Part shown: positions 32,460-45,784 of the stretch, piece after piece | Numbering within the stretch: the stretch's first letter is position 1 | How the letters are laid out: each line of letters opens with the position of its first letter | From: Diadema setosum | Taxonomy: Eukaryota > Echinodermata > Echinoidea > Diadematoida > Diadematidae | Reading direction: 5' to 3' | Assembly: GCF_964275005.1 (NCBI RefSeq) | Contig: NC_092705.1 | Location: 22,344,480-22,408,479 of the forward strand | DNA: 64,000 nt | Made by a program: the position numbers and the translations under genes | The notes under the pieces: model-generated | What the model was told of the DNA's origin: nothing | What the model saw: the letters and a program-made list of their open reading frames with translations, nothing else | The model's database searches: none

Positions 32460-33740
32460 CCTACACTAACGACGCATAGCCTAACAGTTTATACGCTCAT
32501 GTTAGCCCGACCAGACGCTGTGTGCGCGCTGTCGCGATTTTGTACAGCGGTCCTCTAACGACAGTAGGCCCTACTAACGTTAAGCTCAAGTCCAGTAGGT
32601 CCTAACGACGCTTTATAGTTATATTCAATAGGTTAGGCTCAGGTCCAAAAGATATCAGCAGATGTTCTAGGGTCTACTCACAAAACAATTCTAACTTTAC
32701 TCTTAGGCCTAACGTTATGGCCTACTGCTGGGCAATTTTTATCATTTGACATTTGTTTCGTAGTACAGGTAGCCTTACAGTTAGATTCTAATGTTTGTTA
32801 AATGTTAGGCCTAATTTAGAACTAACGTTAGAATCAAATTGGCTCCCCATGCCCAGTGCATCATCTTTTTCTTCCCCGTGATTTTTAGTCAATTTGTCTT
32901 GTGCCAGGACCGGTATAGACATTACAACATTAGGCCTAGTACCTACCTTCTGTCATCAGGAATCTGCAGCAATTTCAAAATCAGTCTCCTTTTTACTCTG
33001 TTGCAGAGATGAACATTGTAGAAACACAGTGATTTGCAAACCAGTCTACTCGGTGTCGTAGTCCTGCACTTGTTCGATGTAACGTTAGGCCAACAGTTAG
33101 ATCTAGACTAGTCTAAATAAGTTACGTCAATAAAGATGAATGAATTGTCCTCGTTCTAAGAACTGAACTGAACAAAATGTCTCGCAGACTATTAACTCGC
33201 TTGTTTTAGGAGATGTTTAGTGGAGTTAGAATCCTTATCCTCCAAATTCTTATCGAGCTCGTCGTCGTTTATAGACAAAACGGGGTTCCACTTGGAAGTG
33301 TGAATCCAAACTTCGCGGGCCGAGTGATACGTGCATGTAGTAAACGGTACATCGGTACGGTACCTACCCCAACCAGGCAAGCCTATCTAGCGCATGACGG
33401 TACTCCGCGTCGCGCCGTGCATGCCGTCTACTCTCTCACGTACATCGTGTGTGTGTGGGGGGGGGGGGGGGAACAGATCATATCGATCCAGACTGCAGCA
33501 ATCGATAGTAATCGTTTGCTCGTCCCAGTTACCGATGTGGTCCCACACCCTTATATTGGTGTAATTGTTCTTATTTCAACCGTAAGAGGGCGACACACAT
33601 GGAAGAAATATATTCATTTGACCAGTTGGTGAAATATAACGAGCTGGGAAAATAGAACATTTGCGATCCTCGCAAACAGTATCATGTGACGAGCTCTTGA
33701 CCAATCACATACCAGAAACTGTCTAAGCCATCTAATATTA
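32460..33740. other. Intergenic stretch, no gene recognised
   Basis: Rich in TAGGCCTAACGTTA-like words (32460-33130), with one GACCAGACGCTGT palindrome at 32502-32531 and a G run at 33460. A - strand frame at 33192-33380 ends in an ordinary stop, but I cannot relate it to any protein. Confidence 0.35.
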
Positions 33741-33744
33741 CATA

Positions 33745-33930
33745 ATATTGCAACTGATTGACACATTACCCTCTCATTGACATAGATAAGCACTGATTAT
33801 TCAGTGTTTCAGTAGTAGCCATGATAAAAAATCATGGGCATACATACTTGGCTTGGACTCAAACCAAGGATCTCCTGATTGCTAGACAGGTATCCACGAG
33901 ACTAACAAGCTTTCATCTGACAGCTAGTGC
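33745..33930 (-). mobile_element. Diverged single copy of the tRNA-like unit
   Basis: TTGCAACTGATTGACACATT, TCAGTGTTTCAGTAGTAGCC, ATGATAAAAAATCATGGGC and a decayed tRNA-like part (CCAAGGATCTCCTGATTG) match the 7280-9267 units. It shows that the unit exists as a dispersed element and that its end is probably TTGCAACTGATTGAC. B-box CpG sites have decayed. Confidence 0.75.
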
Positions 33931-34484
33931 TATGTATTGAAATGTGCTCTGCAGGACCAGGTGGATTGAATAGCCATGTATGAAGGAGATCCATAAAATC
34001 ACTAGATGGGCTTGTAATGATCAAGAACCATCAAAGCTCCTGGCTTTGTCAGTGGTCAGGAGAGACATGCTTTGTCTGTTAACTTGCTGTCTGTTTTGAG
34101 AGGTCATTGTGCTGGGTAGGCATCGTGTCCGAGACATTGTCCGAGATAGCCAACAACCCTTAGCCTTTCATAGGTAATGGCCTTTCATACAGGCAACAGA
34201 GAGTAGGTTCTCACAGTGTTTGTTCTGAAAGACTAGTCTGAATATTGCTGTCGAGCCAGATGTTGGTATGACATTATTGTACCGCTATAGCAGCTGCAGA
34301 AGTGTTTGTGTTTTGAGTGAAGACATAGTTTGCATGGACACTGAGGAAGCAATTAAATGCTGATGAACAGGTGCAAAGTGTAGATGGTTTTAAATCATGT
34401 GGGAAGAGCCAAGCAATGGTGATAAGGTGCCTTGCCTTAGGGCACAACCACTGCTGTTGAGGGACATGAACTGGGGACCTCATA

Positions 34485-34822
34485 ATAAGCCAGTTCACAG
34501 TTAGCACTAGTCTGCAATGACCTCTCCAACCACAGACTTTGCAATACATGGAATAGTCTTCAAGAGAAGAGCAGTTGAAATCAGCCATGCAGGGAGTGTT
34601 AATTTACATGTCAGTGCTGCATGAATGACTTTTGTTAATCTTGCTGAAAAGAGTGCACATTCACCTGTAAATGCCAATCTGCACCTGGTTCATTTACAAC
34701 GCAGTTATCAAGAAGCCCTATCTAGGTTTTGAATACCTCAGTTGTAAATCCATTTCAAGAGAAGGTCTGCAATGACCTTTATCTGCACATGTTCAGATTG
34801 TAACTGTGAACTGGCTTATTGA
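34485..34822. repeat. Inverted repeat pair around CCAGTTCACAG
   Basis: AATAAGCCAGTTCACAGTTA at the left and TAACTGTGAACTGGCTTATT at the right are inverted, and TCTGCAATGACCT also recurs in both halves. Looks like a foldback remnant. Confidence 0.6.
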
Positions 34823-34858
34823 AAGTTACGGTCTTATCTACTGAGCCACATTGTTTCG

Positions 34859-35806
34859 ATGGTAACAGACAAGGGCGCTGTCCAACATCATTATTTCATT
34901 CCAAAGCCTTGTTTGCTTTATGTGTGTATTCATGGGTATGTACATGTACTGCATTCGCCTTGTGATCACAAATGTAATATTTCCCGAATTGGGACTACAG
35001 TTTGTAGTAAGAAAATTTTGTTTGCCGTTGGATTCATGACCGAAAACTATGGTGGCAGAGTGAGCAGGAAGTGTTATCCCTTGTTAGAAAAAGAGTTAGT
35101 GATTCCAAAGTTGTAACCCATGGAGCGTGCATTTGTGTAACAGGAGCCAATCATTTTTTGTGCTTACCAGTCAACACTTGAAATTCATAAGAATAATTGG
35201 CTCGACAAAATATACCATGTATACAGTATAATCCTAATTTTTATCAATATGCATTTTTTTGTCGTTGTTGTTGCTCTGTATCATAAAGAGATACAGTAAT
35301 GTGCATTTGATTGGACTATTGATTTCCATTACTGGCAGGTGCTTGTATTATAGTAGAATCAATTGCAACTCCAGGCATTACAGGGCTGTAGTACATGTTT
35401 ACAGTAATTGATATTTCCAAAGCTACGGTATTTGTAGGCCATCTTCTTCCAGATTGTGAGTTAGCATTACAAGGCACGTGTCACCAAATGTATTTTGATG
35501 TGGGCATTACATCTCATGAAGATTATCATACAGCTCTTGTTGTGACTTTAACTTTTGTATTTACACAAACGTATTAGAGTTAATCCAATTTTGTCAGCAG
35601 CTGTGTGATGAAATATTGAATGGTAGCGGAGGAATACAGTGGCTTGTCTTCTATCATGTTGGTGCTACTTTGACTAAAGACCTGATAGCATGGCGATTCA
35701 TAGGTGACCCGATTGAGTCAATCTCATTTGTTGCCCACCGCGGTACATTTGAAAACCAGGAATAATGCCCGTCAGCAAATATGTGCATCAAAGTGTACGC
35801 TCATCT
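34859..35806. other. Intergenic stretch, nothing recognised
   Basis: Short open frames at 34859 and 35395 have no recognised similarity and no splice-site context. No repeat was identified. Confidence 0.35.
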
Positions 35807-35810
35807 TTAA

Positions 35811-36366
35811 AGGACAAGTTCACCTTCATTAACATAAGGATTGAGAGAATGTAGCAATATTAGTAGAACACTTCATTGAAAGTTTGAGGAAAATCGGACA
35901 ATCCGTTCAAAAGTTATGAATTTTTGAAGTTTTTGTGCAGTCACCGCTGGATGAGAAGACTACTGCAGTGTATGATGTCACATGCGTACAACAATATAAG
36001 GAAAATATAAAGAGAATTTCACAAAATTTCATCTTTTGAAAAAAGTACACTTTCCCTTGACTCGTTACTGACATATGTTATGGGTAATATTATTCTCATT
36101 GCCTTTAGAAAGAGGCAAGTCAAGTGCTCTTTTATTATGCGAAAAAAGTAAAAATATGTTGAATTTTCTTTACATTTTCTTTATACTGTTGTACTCATAT
36201 GACATCAGGAGCCTTAGTAGTCTCCTCATCCAGCGGTTCCAACACAAAAGTTTTAAAAATTTATAACTTTTGCATCGATTGTCCAATTTTCCTCAAACTT
36301 TCACTGATGTGTTCTAATATTGCTGCATTCTCTCAATCTTTATGTTAATGAAGGTGAACTTGTCCT
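35811..36366. mobile_element. MITE family B2, second copy, TTAA-flanked
   Basis: TTAA at 35807-35810 and 36367-36370. Ends AGGACAAGTTCACCTTCATT and the inverse. Length (556 bp) is almost the same as the 559-bp copy at 22632. Confidence 0.88.
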
Positions 36367-36996
36367 TTAACGGCTGACTCCAGTTGAGACTCTTCAGTTG
36401 TGTCTGTACTTGAATACTTAAAAATTTAAAGGTCAGTGATAAAGCTATACACAATCTGTGAAGGGAATTCTCGCGTACATCCATGCCGGACCAGTCAGAT
36501 CTTTGAAACTTTTTCAGGGGCGAGGATTCAAATTTATCTTACAATAGGTCTCATTTAGATTGATAATGAGAATTGTTGAAGATAATATCTGGGTATTACA
36601 GAGTCTACCAATACCAGCATTACAGTGCAACACGTGCACTTGGATTGCTTAATAATCGGATTTTAGTCTTTACATCACATTGGCATTTCTTGTTGTTTCC
36701 ATGGTCCACAATCATACCTACTTATTGTGATGATATCTCTGTATCTACATGTGTAGAATCATGTTTCATGCTAAGTGAGTTATTTCTTTAGGTGTGAAAG
36801 CACACCTGATTAAACAGTTCTCCCATATATATGATTCTGGCAGTCATGGTCTTAACGTGTTTCCCAGTCCAGTTTCTGCTTGATTCTTGACATGTGCTTG
36901 AAATTTGAATGGTTTCACTTGAGGTCAGGAGGCAGAACCTACTGTACTTGTACACTGAAGCATGATTTTGATGGACTAATGCCAGCAAATTGTATG

Positions 36997-37240
36997 TACT
37001 GTATACGCCATATATTTCGCGAGTCTAAATTTTCGCGAATTAGGAAATCCCAATGATTTCGCAAGTGGTTAAATTCACAGTCGTGGAGTCCTGTACTGAA
37101 CAGAGAAGTGTACACATGTACGTCACATTCACATCGGGATCAGAGTCAATATTTTCATGTGTCTTTAATTTCGCAAATAGCACCTGACTCGCGAAATTCG
37201 TGAAAATAAAAACCATGCGAAATATTCTGCGTATACAGTA
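36997..37240. mobile_element. MITE with TACTGTATACGC ends
   Basis: TACTGTATACGCCATATATT and the inverse ATATTCTGCGTATACAGTA bound a body rich in TTTCGCGA words. TA at both ends could be the target duplication. Confidence 0.75.
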
Positions 37241-37548
37241 CTTTGCCAGAATATGTATGGCATGCGCATAAACTGTATAATATGTAGGGCCTATGGAGTA
37301 TAATTCTCTTGTATGCTTTTGTACTTGGAGCTACATAAGCCTATTTGTTTTGCAGGACATAGAATTTGCTGTATAAAATGTCGTTTGCTAATTGCCGTTA
37401 GCAGGAGACTCATTTCAGTATCTAAAAAAGTCTGTGACTCTAAACGTAATGATTTTAATGACGATTTTGAAATGTGTGAGCCTTCTAAATTATTGTGAAA
37501 ACTCATTGTAACAAGCATTCTGGTACCACGAGACTTATGTTGTTATAT

Positions 37549-37737
37549 CAGGGGTCTGTTTCATGAAAGTCGTATGAGAGATTTTTCACTTTTAGACACA
37601 CTCATGAGAGACTTCATGGAACAGATTTTACTTCTCTATGAAAGTCTCACATACACTGTAGCTACATATGAGGGACTTTGACCATTCTGAGATACAACTA
37701 TGCAGATTTTTATGTGACAACTTCATGAAACAAACCT
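37549..37737. mobile_element. MITE with GGTCTGTTTCATGAAAG ends
   Basis: GGGGTCTGTTTCATGAAAGT and the inverse CTTCATGAAACAAACCT bound about 190 bp holding several ATGAGAGACTT words. Confidence 0.65.
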
Positions 37738-37898
37738 CATGTTTCGTGATATATCAAGGTAAACGAACTAAGAGCATTTTGCCAAAAAACTGCCTGTGTG
37801 AGAATGCAAGGCTTTACTATGATAGTGACCCTGTCAATGCTCTCTGTAGAATAGATGTACAGTTGGACAGGGGGAAATAATGTACATGTACACATGTA

Positions 37899-38321
37899 CA
37901 GTTCGACCTCGATTATCCGGCCATGTCGGGACCGGCGCTCATCCGGACAAGCGAATTGGCCGGATATGGGAGACACAATGTTAATGTACATAGCTGCCGT
38001 CCAAGCTGCCGTCCCAGTGCACTGGAAGCTAGGCAGGTAGCGTACCCCGCAACAGTGATGTAATCTATGCTAGCCTGCGCAAAATTGTAGTCCCTTCTTC
38101 ACAAAAATAAAGTGTATCTTTATATGAAAATCATACATGTTTTACCTCATTAGATATTGAAAAACCTATCATGCACATACTAATAATTATGAAATAGATC
38201 CATGAAAGTCACTGTTTTTTCTCAATTTTTGGATGAAAAAAAAAAGTCCTTCACTGCGTGAACGCGTCCGGATAATAGAGATTTCCGGATAAAAGGAGGC
38301 CGGATAATCGAGGTCAAACTG
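37899..38321. mobile_element. pogo/Tigger-like MITE, TA-flanked
   Basis: CAGTTCGACCTCGATTATCC and the inverse GGATAATCGAGGTCAAACTG, flanked by TA. This CAGT..ACCTCGATTATCCGG terminus is typical of pogo-type Tc1/mariner elements. 423 bp, no transposase. Confidence 0.85.
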
Positions 38322-38940
38322 TACTTTAGAAGGATCATGAATGTCAAAAGCCCGTCACAGTTGAGATTAGTGTGAAAGCTCACACATATTTATGGTATTG
38401 ATCAAAATCATACCCTGCCTGTAATAGCTGAATGTCATGCGCTGTATTGTACCATGTACAATGTATCAATAAAATTGATGCTGCTCTATGTTTTCGTTGT
38501 CCATGTATAATGCATATAGTATTCAGGCGTTTCTGGAACATCATGAAGCACACATACATGTAGATGTATTCTATGCCTACACTATTGTTTTCCAGCAATG
38601 TGTTGTGATGTGGCTCAACAGGAAAGGGCTTTTTTATTCCGCATACAGGACTCATCAACTCATTGACCGAGTGATCGTTGAATCTGCTACCACTCCAGCA
38701 TCAGAACCCTCTGCTAACATTATTATGCCATCATTTATTTGGCATTAAAGAATTTCATTGTATACTTTTACATTGACCATACAGTTATTTGGAGAAACAT
38801 CAGATGGAACTGGTCAAATCATAGATGTACACAAAATCATGACAAAATGTATGTAAAGAGCAACTTAAGTAAAATTTAAAACCCAATGCGTTAAAGGTAC
38901 ATTGTATTATGTATTGTCAACATGGTTTTAAGCTCCATTT

Positions 38941-39263
38941 TAAAGGCCTTCGCACGCCCAGCATGGTACACTGTAACGGCAACAGTCCGTTTTTGTTTTT
39001 GTTTTTTTGCCATGGTGTACCAATAGAAACCATATCTGGTTCTCTAACAATATCACTTCCCCACTGATAATTATGTTACAACTTCAACTGGTGATTTTGT
39101 TGCTCTTGATTTTACCAAAATTACTGATTTTTTTAATTTTTTTTATTTTTTTTTGATAGAACCAGACATGGTTACTTTTGGTTCTCCATAGCCAAAAATT
39201 GTACCATTGCCGTTACCATGTTCGGTGAGTGGAAACCTGTAACCAGGTTACAGTAGGCCTTTA
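38941..39263. mobile_element. Foldback element with TAAAGGCCT ends
   Basis: TAAAGGCCTTCGC and AGTAGGCCTTTA at the ends, ATGGTACACTGTAACGGCAA and TTGCCGTTACCATG inside, and CATATCTGGTTCTC pairing with GAACCAGACATGG nearer the centre. Confidence 0.65.
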
Positions 39264-41837
39264 CATATACACTTTATAATTTGCAACACTCTACCTTCTG
39301 AAACGGCTATCAATGAATAGTAAGAATTGTAATAAAGGACCAAACCACAGAAATGTTACATTTGGGATAGGCCCACACATCTCGTTACTCCTCAAAGAAG
39401 ACTGAAGTCATGGACAAACTCACACACACACAAAAAAAAAAAACAGCTGATATGAGTATGTAATTCTCTTCAAATTACTCATTTATTTGATAATGACGTC
39501 ACGGTGATAAAACACCCCCGAGCAATTAAGAAATACACCTCTCTCCCTCCTATGGAAGATCATTAAAGCATTTGGCAAGTGAGAAAAACAATACAAAAGG
39601 TCATGATCGTCAAATCAGAAATTAAACACCTCACATGTACAACAGATACCTGGTACTTTAATGTTTAAAAAAAAAAATGAATAAATAATTCAAAATGGCT
39701 TGTAGAGAAATTAGGATTTCTTTACAGAATATTTGATGGCGATGTGTATACAGCATATGAACAATTTGACAATTATGCTCCACATTCACACTTAAAATAC
39801 ACACTCAGTGTATTCACCAGTCATAGCATCCACTGAATCATGAGTCTGTAAAAACATAATGAAAATGAATTTTACATTAAATATGAAAGGTCCTTTTTTT
39901 CACAATTTAGTAAACTTGCAACTCAGATATTATTAACTACAAGTATAGATGTAGTGATTTTACAATGGTAAAGAAGTACAATTTTGTACAATCAGACCTC
40001 CTGTAGCGACCAACAGTTACTACAGTATTACAGTTTAGTGTAGCCGTTAAGATAGGACTCTCATAATCAAACTTTTGGGCTGAAGAAAGTTGTTTGCTAT
40101 ATTCATTCATCTGTTCTGGTTTTTTTTTTTTGTGTGTGTTTGTTTTCTTTTTGCACATGAGCATGCTCGCCGATAGCAATCCAAATTTCACTTGATTCAA
40201 CTTTGTATTCTACGTGTATTTGGTTTGCTCTTGAGACACAACTAATGTAAATATATGTAATGTATGAATATTTTAGTGTTTGTGTCCTTGTGGACAGCCA
40301 TATATTGGAGAATACCAAACTCATCTAACCAAAGAGTATTGATTGGCTGCATCAAATGTTGCTATGACAGACAAGCCTTTCCCTTACACCAGGAAGCTGG
40401 AACAAGGCTGCCATATGAGGATCTCTTGTGACGACAATGAACATATTATGCAAACATTTGCATTCACAACAAAAAATACATGTGTAGTCATTTTCAAAGT
40501 GCACACAAAGCAAGTGCTACTCACAATGGTTAGGATGGTTTTAAAAATGTGTGTGTGTGTGTGTGTGTGTACGACAAGAGGAGATAGAGAGAGATAGTGA
40601 GAGAAAGAAAGAGATAAAGACTTAGGCAGATAGTGATACACAACACATTATTGGTCTATGAACTGACTCGACACCATTATTGGTCTATGAACTGACTCGA
40701 CACCATTACTGCAAAGATTTCCACGCAGTGTTTGCATTATTGCAAATGCCTGCAACACACTGTAGCTCACACTCCCCCACAGGCCCACTCCTCTATATGT
40801 TCATTACATGTATGTGCTTTTGACAGTCGTACACTCATATACAGCTGTACTATGACGCGAGAAACAAAATTTTGAGATACCATGAGCTCTGGTTATAGTA
40901 ATATCAGTTCTCAATCACTGAGAGGCCATTGTCATAACATTTCCACTCTCCAAACATTTCATTAGTTTTCTCATCGGGTAGTTGACCTACACATCACACA
41001 TTCGCCTATGTAGCAAGCAAGTGTCTGACACATTTTACACTGTACATGTACACTTTCAAAAAAAAAAAGTATAGCTTCAATTAGAGTATGAAACCCACAT
41101 ATACATACATTTGGAAATCATTTATTGCTTCTACTTTGCTTGAGATCGACAAAATTTGTTCGCTTGATTTGCTGTGAAGGACACAAATCCACGGTTTGCA
41201 ACCGCGGGGAGCACTGTAAGTAAAGAATGCATGCTTGACAAAAACTGTACAGACACTAAATGGCAGGACAATTTACCTACATGAGCATTACTTTGATGAC
41301 CCGAGACTACAAAAGGCTTGGAAAAGTGTCCTTAGATTCTTTAGATGATGAAAATGCTATGGATGAGATTGATAATGATAAACTGAACCAGTTTTCTTTA
41401 ATAAAAAAAAAAAATACGATTCTGACATTGTAACTACCATCAACATTGTCCTCTTCATTTATCTAAATTACCATTTAACTATCAATTTCACTGTTCCAAA
41501 GCATATGTTAAAACAATGGTTCCCTGTATTTCAGAAAAATGAAATCCCTAGAAAGTATTAATTGAAATAAGACTATGCAATCATTCCCACACAGTGCATG
41601 AATTTTCATGGAAATAGTGATGATGATGATGGGGGGGGGGGGGGGGGGGGTTGACAAGAAAGCCTACTACCATTTAACAGCAACAGGTTTACACATTCCA
41701 GTCACTGTCAAATACGATGACCTCATTCTGATCTTAGAAATGTATGAAAAGCGATAAAACATATCAAAAGTATTTGCATACATACAGTATTTAAAAAAAT
41801 TGCATTGAAAGTAAAGAAAGGAAATCAAGTAACCTCC
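39264..41837. other. Intergenic stretch, only simple repeats
   Basis: Contains a 28-bp direct duplication (ATTGGTCTATGAACTGACTC.. at 40650-40707), a (GT)n run at 40548-40570 and a poly-G run at 41632-41650. No exon, RNA gene or transposon was recognised. Confidence 0.4.
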
Positions 41838-41841
41838 TTAA

Positions 41842-41926
41842 CCCGTTGAAGACGAGTCCCGAGTATACTTGGGCAGTTGTCCATGGGAAATGCATGTTGT
41901 AGCAAAATCAAACTGTCCTCAATGGG
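41842..41926. mobile_element. 85-bp TTAA-type MITE, intact targets
   Basis: TTAA at 41838-41841 and 41927-41930. Ends CCCGTTGAAGACGAGTCC and CTGTCCTCAATGGG; inverse orientation to the copy at 12597. Confidence 0.82.
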
Positions 41927-42446
41927 TTAACAGAAACTTAATATTTGCATGCCCTTGTAATGGTTACTATCCATCTTGCTGCATACCACACTTTGTGAAT
42001 GTCTTTCATACCAAATTCATGTTACACAGATGGATACTGGGGCATAACACAGCCTTTCCTCCTGGATCTCATTCAACTTGCCCAACTAGACACCATCTTT
42101 GTCTTGACGTTTATCTCAGTTTTTGAGAATGTTTGCAATTTTAGGTGGATTAGGATGATAAGAAACTTGTGACAGCAAGCTAGCACAAGTATCCTCATAA
42201 TAACTTGGGCTAACTGCAAATTGTTGCAATGAAGTCAAATAGGATATGTCTGCTTCTTCATATCTTGAATTGCATGGCAGTCCAAGTACCCAGGTAAACA
42301 GTGTGGAATACATGTACGGCATACCACCATTTATCTTTAACACACCATGCCAGACAATCATACCAGTGCATTTGTTTCTACAAGCTCACTTGACTGCTCA
42401 TCTGTCAGTCCTGAGGACATTTTCAGATTGACCTCAAAATATATAC

Positions 42447-42621
42447 CAGGGGCAGATCCAGGAATTCTGTAAAGAGGGGGCACCTTTACAAAATTAAAGA
42501 GGGGTGCACGCACCTCTCCCCCATTTTCTCTTTTTATTTTTTTTGTTTTCATTAAAAAAAAAAAAAATAAAGGGGGGGGGGGGGAACACGCCCGGTGCGC
42601 TCCCCCCTGGATCCGCCACTG
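42447..42621. mobile_element. GATCCAGG-type MITE, complete
   Basis: CAGGGGCAGATCCAGGAATT at the left and CCCTGGATCCGCCACTG at the right are inverted. TATAC flanks both ends as a possible target duplication. Confidence 0.7.
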
Positions 42622-42699
42622 TATACCCAATGATACTGAACAAAAATGACATCACCAAAGACAGGATGAACAAATTATCTGAGGATTTTGATTTCTAGA

Positions 42700-43700
42700 T
42701 GATCAAGATTCACAAAGTTATGTTTGCTTGTTTGCTTGCTTCTTTTCTAGTTTGCTGCCACTGTATGTAATAGCCATAAGCACTTGAAGAGCACAAAACT
42801 CTACTCAGGCCGTAGGATCACTGTGCCATAGAACTCTGCACATATCCTTAACGAAATACCCTGGATTTTTATCACAATCCAAGTTCGCCACCAGAAAATT
42901 TATCACCTGTTCCTTTCATCATCACCAACCTATCCTGAAATCTCATCAAACTTTGTTCAAACATTTTTTTTTTTTTTTTAATGGACAAGTAAAAAGAAAA
43001 ACCACAAGCAAAAACATATCCTATTTGGCAGAGGTTGCTATACCTGTCTCAAGCTGGGCAATGATTTTCACCTGAACAGGTTGACTGATCTGAAGCTAAT
43101 TATGGGCTACTTACTGCCTTGTGCAACAAAAGTTCACGCTGAAAACCCACATTTATGCCTGCATCCACACAAGCACTTTTCTGACTGAAGTCAAGACCTA
43201 ATCTCAATAGCTTACCCAAACACATGTCTCACACACAGAGTAATAAAAGTCCATCATTGTAAAAATAGATCTTGTGTACGCATATTCTATTTACAGACTT
43301 GCTATGAAATCACGTTCGCCTTTGGTGAATCTGAGGTGAACTTGCATTTGGTGTATGTACATTGATTAAAAAAACCTACACAGGCAAACGACCACATGAC
43401 CACATGATGATACACACACAATAGAATGCTCATGTTGTGACTGTTCCTACAATTATATGACACAGTACTGGCCATGAGAGAGAAGAGAGAGAGAGAGATA
43501 TACATTCTGTACAGTACACACAAGAATAGTTGCAGACAACACTTGCATTATCGCTGGCAACTTCTTTGTACATAATGTCGATGGCATGTTGAGACGGTGG
43601 TACTCAAGTGGTTAACATGATCATAGCTTTTTGTTACAAGTGAGATATACAGTGACAAGCGTCAACATTAGTTAGGCACCAATACAATGTACATACACCA
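42700..43700. other. Intergenic stretch, nothing recognised
   Basis: AT-rich, with a T run near 42965 and a GA run near 43483. No gene or transposon end was seen. Confidence 0.35.
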
Positions 43701-43705
43701 GTACG

Positions 43706-43895
43706 CAGGGGAACCTCATTATAACGAGGACCTACATGTAAAAACCATGACCATTTTAATGTACCGCATTATATTAGGTCCTTCACTATACCAGGGTACA
43801 AAAATAAAGAAATATCAAGAGTTGGGAGCTGCAAAAATCACCTTGTTATGTGAGGGTTTTTCTAAATCCGTCCTCTTCATAATGAGGTTCCACTG
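43706..43895. mobile_element. pogo-like MITE, CAGGGGAACCTCATTATAAC ends
   Basis: CAGGGGAACCTCATTATAAC and the inverse CATAATGAGGTTCCACTG bound 190 bp. Pattern as in 27799-28016. Confidence 0.65.
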
Positions 43896-44286
43896 ACTAT
43901 TTTACACACACACATACATGTAGATATACACTGAACACATGCAGTCACAGTGTATTTAAAAGCCTTGATGCATACACACACACTTTTGTGTTTCACTATT
44001 AAACCCACAGGCCCGAATTCACGAAGGTGGTACAAATGAAACCATGGACAAAGACCATGGAGCGCCAAGTGTCGCAACAGAATTATTTCGTTACGGAAGT
44101 GGTCATTTCGTCGACAAAATGACCATTTCGTTAACGAAATTATCATGTCGTTGACGAAATGTTCATTTAGTTACAAAATGTTGTCATTTCGTTACAGAAT
44201 AATCATTTCATCAACGAAATGACAGAATTCGCAACGAAATATTCCATGCGACACTTGATGCTCCATGGTTTTTGTCCGTGGTTTAA

Positions 44287-45021
44287 CCCTAAAGGGGCCG
44301 GGCTTTTTTGGCTATGCTCCCCCCCCCCCGAGATCTCGGCCATCGGTGGTGCGATCGCGATGAAATTTTGCATGCGTGAGACCCGCCTCATAATCTACAA
44401 GATTGTGTCATAAGATTTTTTGAAACAATCAATTTCTAATTGTAATTAATTATGCAAATTAAGCTCAAGATGATATTTTAGCCTAATTAAAAGCATTGAG
44501 AGTCTAATTTTTGATCTGTAAATCTGTTTTAGCATATTCAACAATTGTACATCACAAAAACTTCCAAAACTCATTTCAATTCTTATGTATTTTATTGTTT
44601 TCAGAATTTCTTATGTATTTCGTTGTTTTTCAACTTTTGTTTTTTCTTTGTTTTTTTATTGGAAATTGTCCCTGACCACTTTTCTACCATAATTAGCACA
44701 AAATTAATCAATGAAAGTGATTAATTGTAAAAATAATCAGGTTTTTATGACTTTCATGACAGAGCACTGTTTTCCATAGGAAATGCACACAAAATCACAA
44801 AATTGTGCCCGTTTTGGGGCGACATTCCATTACAAAAATGGGCGTGGCTTTGCAAAAGTATGCGCGGACGTTGCAAATTTGGTCTCAAAAGTTGCGTGAG
44901 ACTTGAACGAAGAAAGTCAAGAAGCCTCGCAACGAGGCCTTCTCGCGTTACAGAATTATAGCGCGAAACGTCGAGGGGGGGGGGGGAATTCCGCCCCCCG
45001 CCCCCCCCGGCCCTTTTAGCG
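44287..45021. mobile_element. Element E, first of a TTAA-sharing pair
   Basis: TTAA at 44283-44286 and 45022-45025. Ends CCCTAAAGGGGCCGGGC and the inverse GGCCCTTTTAGCG. The interior is AT-rich and non-coding with G- and C-tracts near the ends. Confidence 0.75.
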
Positions 45022-45025
45022 TTAA

Positions 45026-45784
45026 CCCTAATCAAGCTGGGCTTTTTTGGCTATGCTATATCTGGGGGGGGGATTCCGCCCCCCCTTCAGATCTCGCCTA
45101 TGGAACGCGCAATCGTGCCGAAAATCAGCACACGCAACGCCCGCAACGTATTCTATCAAAATGTATGGTTGCTTTCTCCAAAAAATTTTTCTTATATTTC
45201 ATATTAATTAATTATTGTAATTTATGCATAAAATCAGTTTTTGGCTCTAAATCACTTATTTATGCTCCAATTAAGCTAATTTCTTTTTAAAAATGTTTCT
45301 TGTATCATTCTTCTGAGACATAGGATAAAAAAAAATCTGTATCGAAATTAATTTCTCATGTATTTTATTGTTTTTTGAATTTCTAATGTATTTCTTTGTT
45401 TTTTGACCTTTTGTTTTTGTTTGTTTTTTGGCCAAAATTTGTCACAGACATTTTTCAAAGCTTTATTATGCTAAAATAAATTAATTTCGGCCATTCTAAG
45501 TGAAGATGTGAATTTTTATGTGAATTAATTGAAAAAACACAATTTGCATTGGATTTGTACACAAAATCACGTTTTGGAGCAATTTTGGGGTTGACAAATT
45601 TTTTTCGAACGGGCGTCGCGTCAAAACGGTACGCGTGGGCGCAACAATTCGGGTCTCAAAAGTTGCGCGGTACTTGAAAGAAAAAAGTCATGAAACATCG
45701 CGGCGGGAGCTTATCGCGTTGCGAAGATATTGTGCGAAACGTCGAGGGGGGGGGGCGGATTCCGCCCCCCCCGCCTGATTAGGA
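45026..45784. mobile_element. Element E, second of a TTAA-sharing pair
   Basis: Begins CCCTAATCAAGCTGGGC directly after the TTAA that ends the first copy and ends GCCTGATTAGGA before TTAA at 45785-45788. Interior words (ATGTATTTCTTTGTTTTTTG, ACGTCGAGGGGGGG) match the first copy in order. Confidence 0.72.

Noticed and set aside
33192..33380. 62-residue - strand frame ending STKHLLKQAS
   Set aside because: No recognisable family and no convincing splice context; kept only as unidentified.
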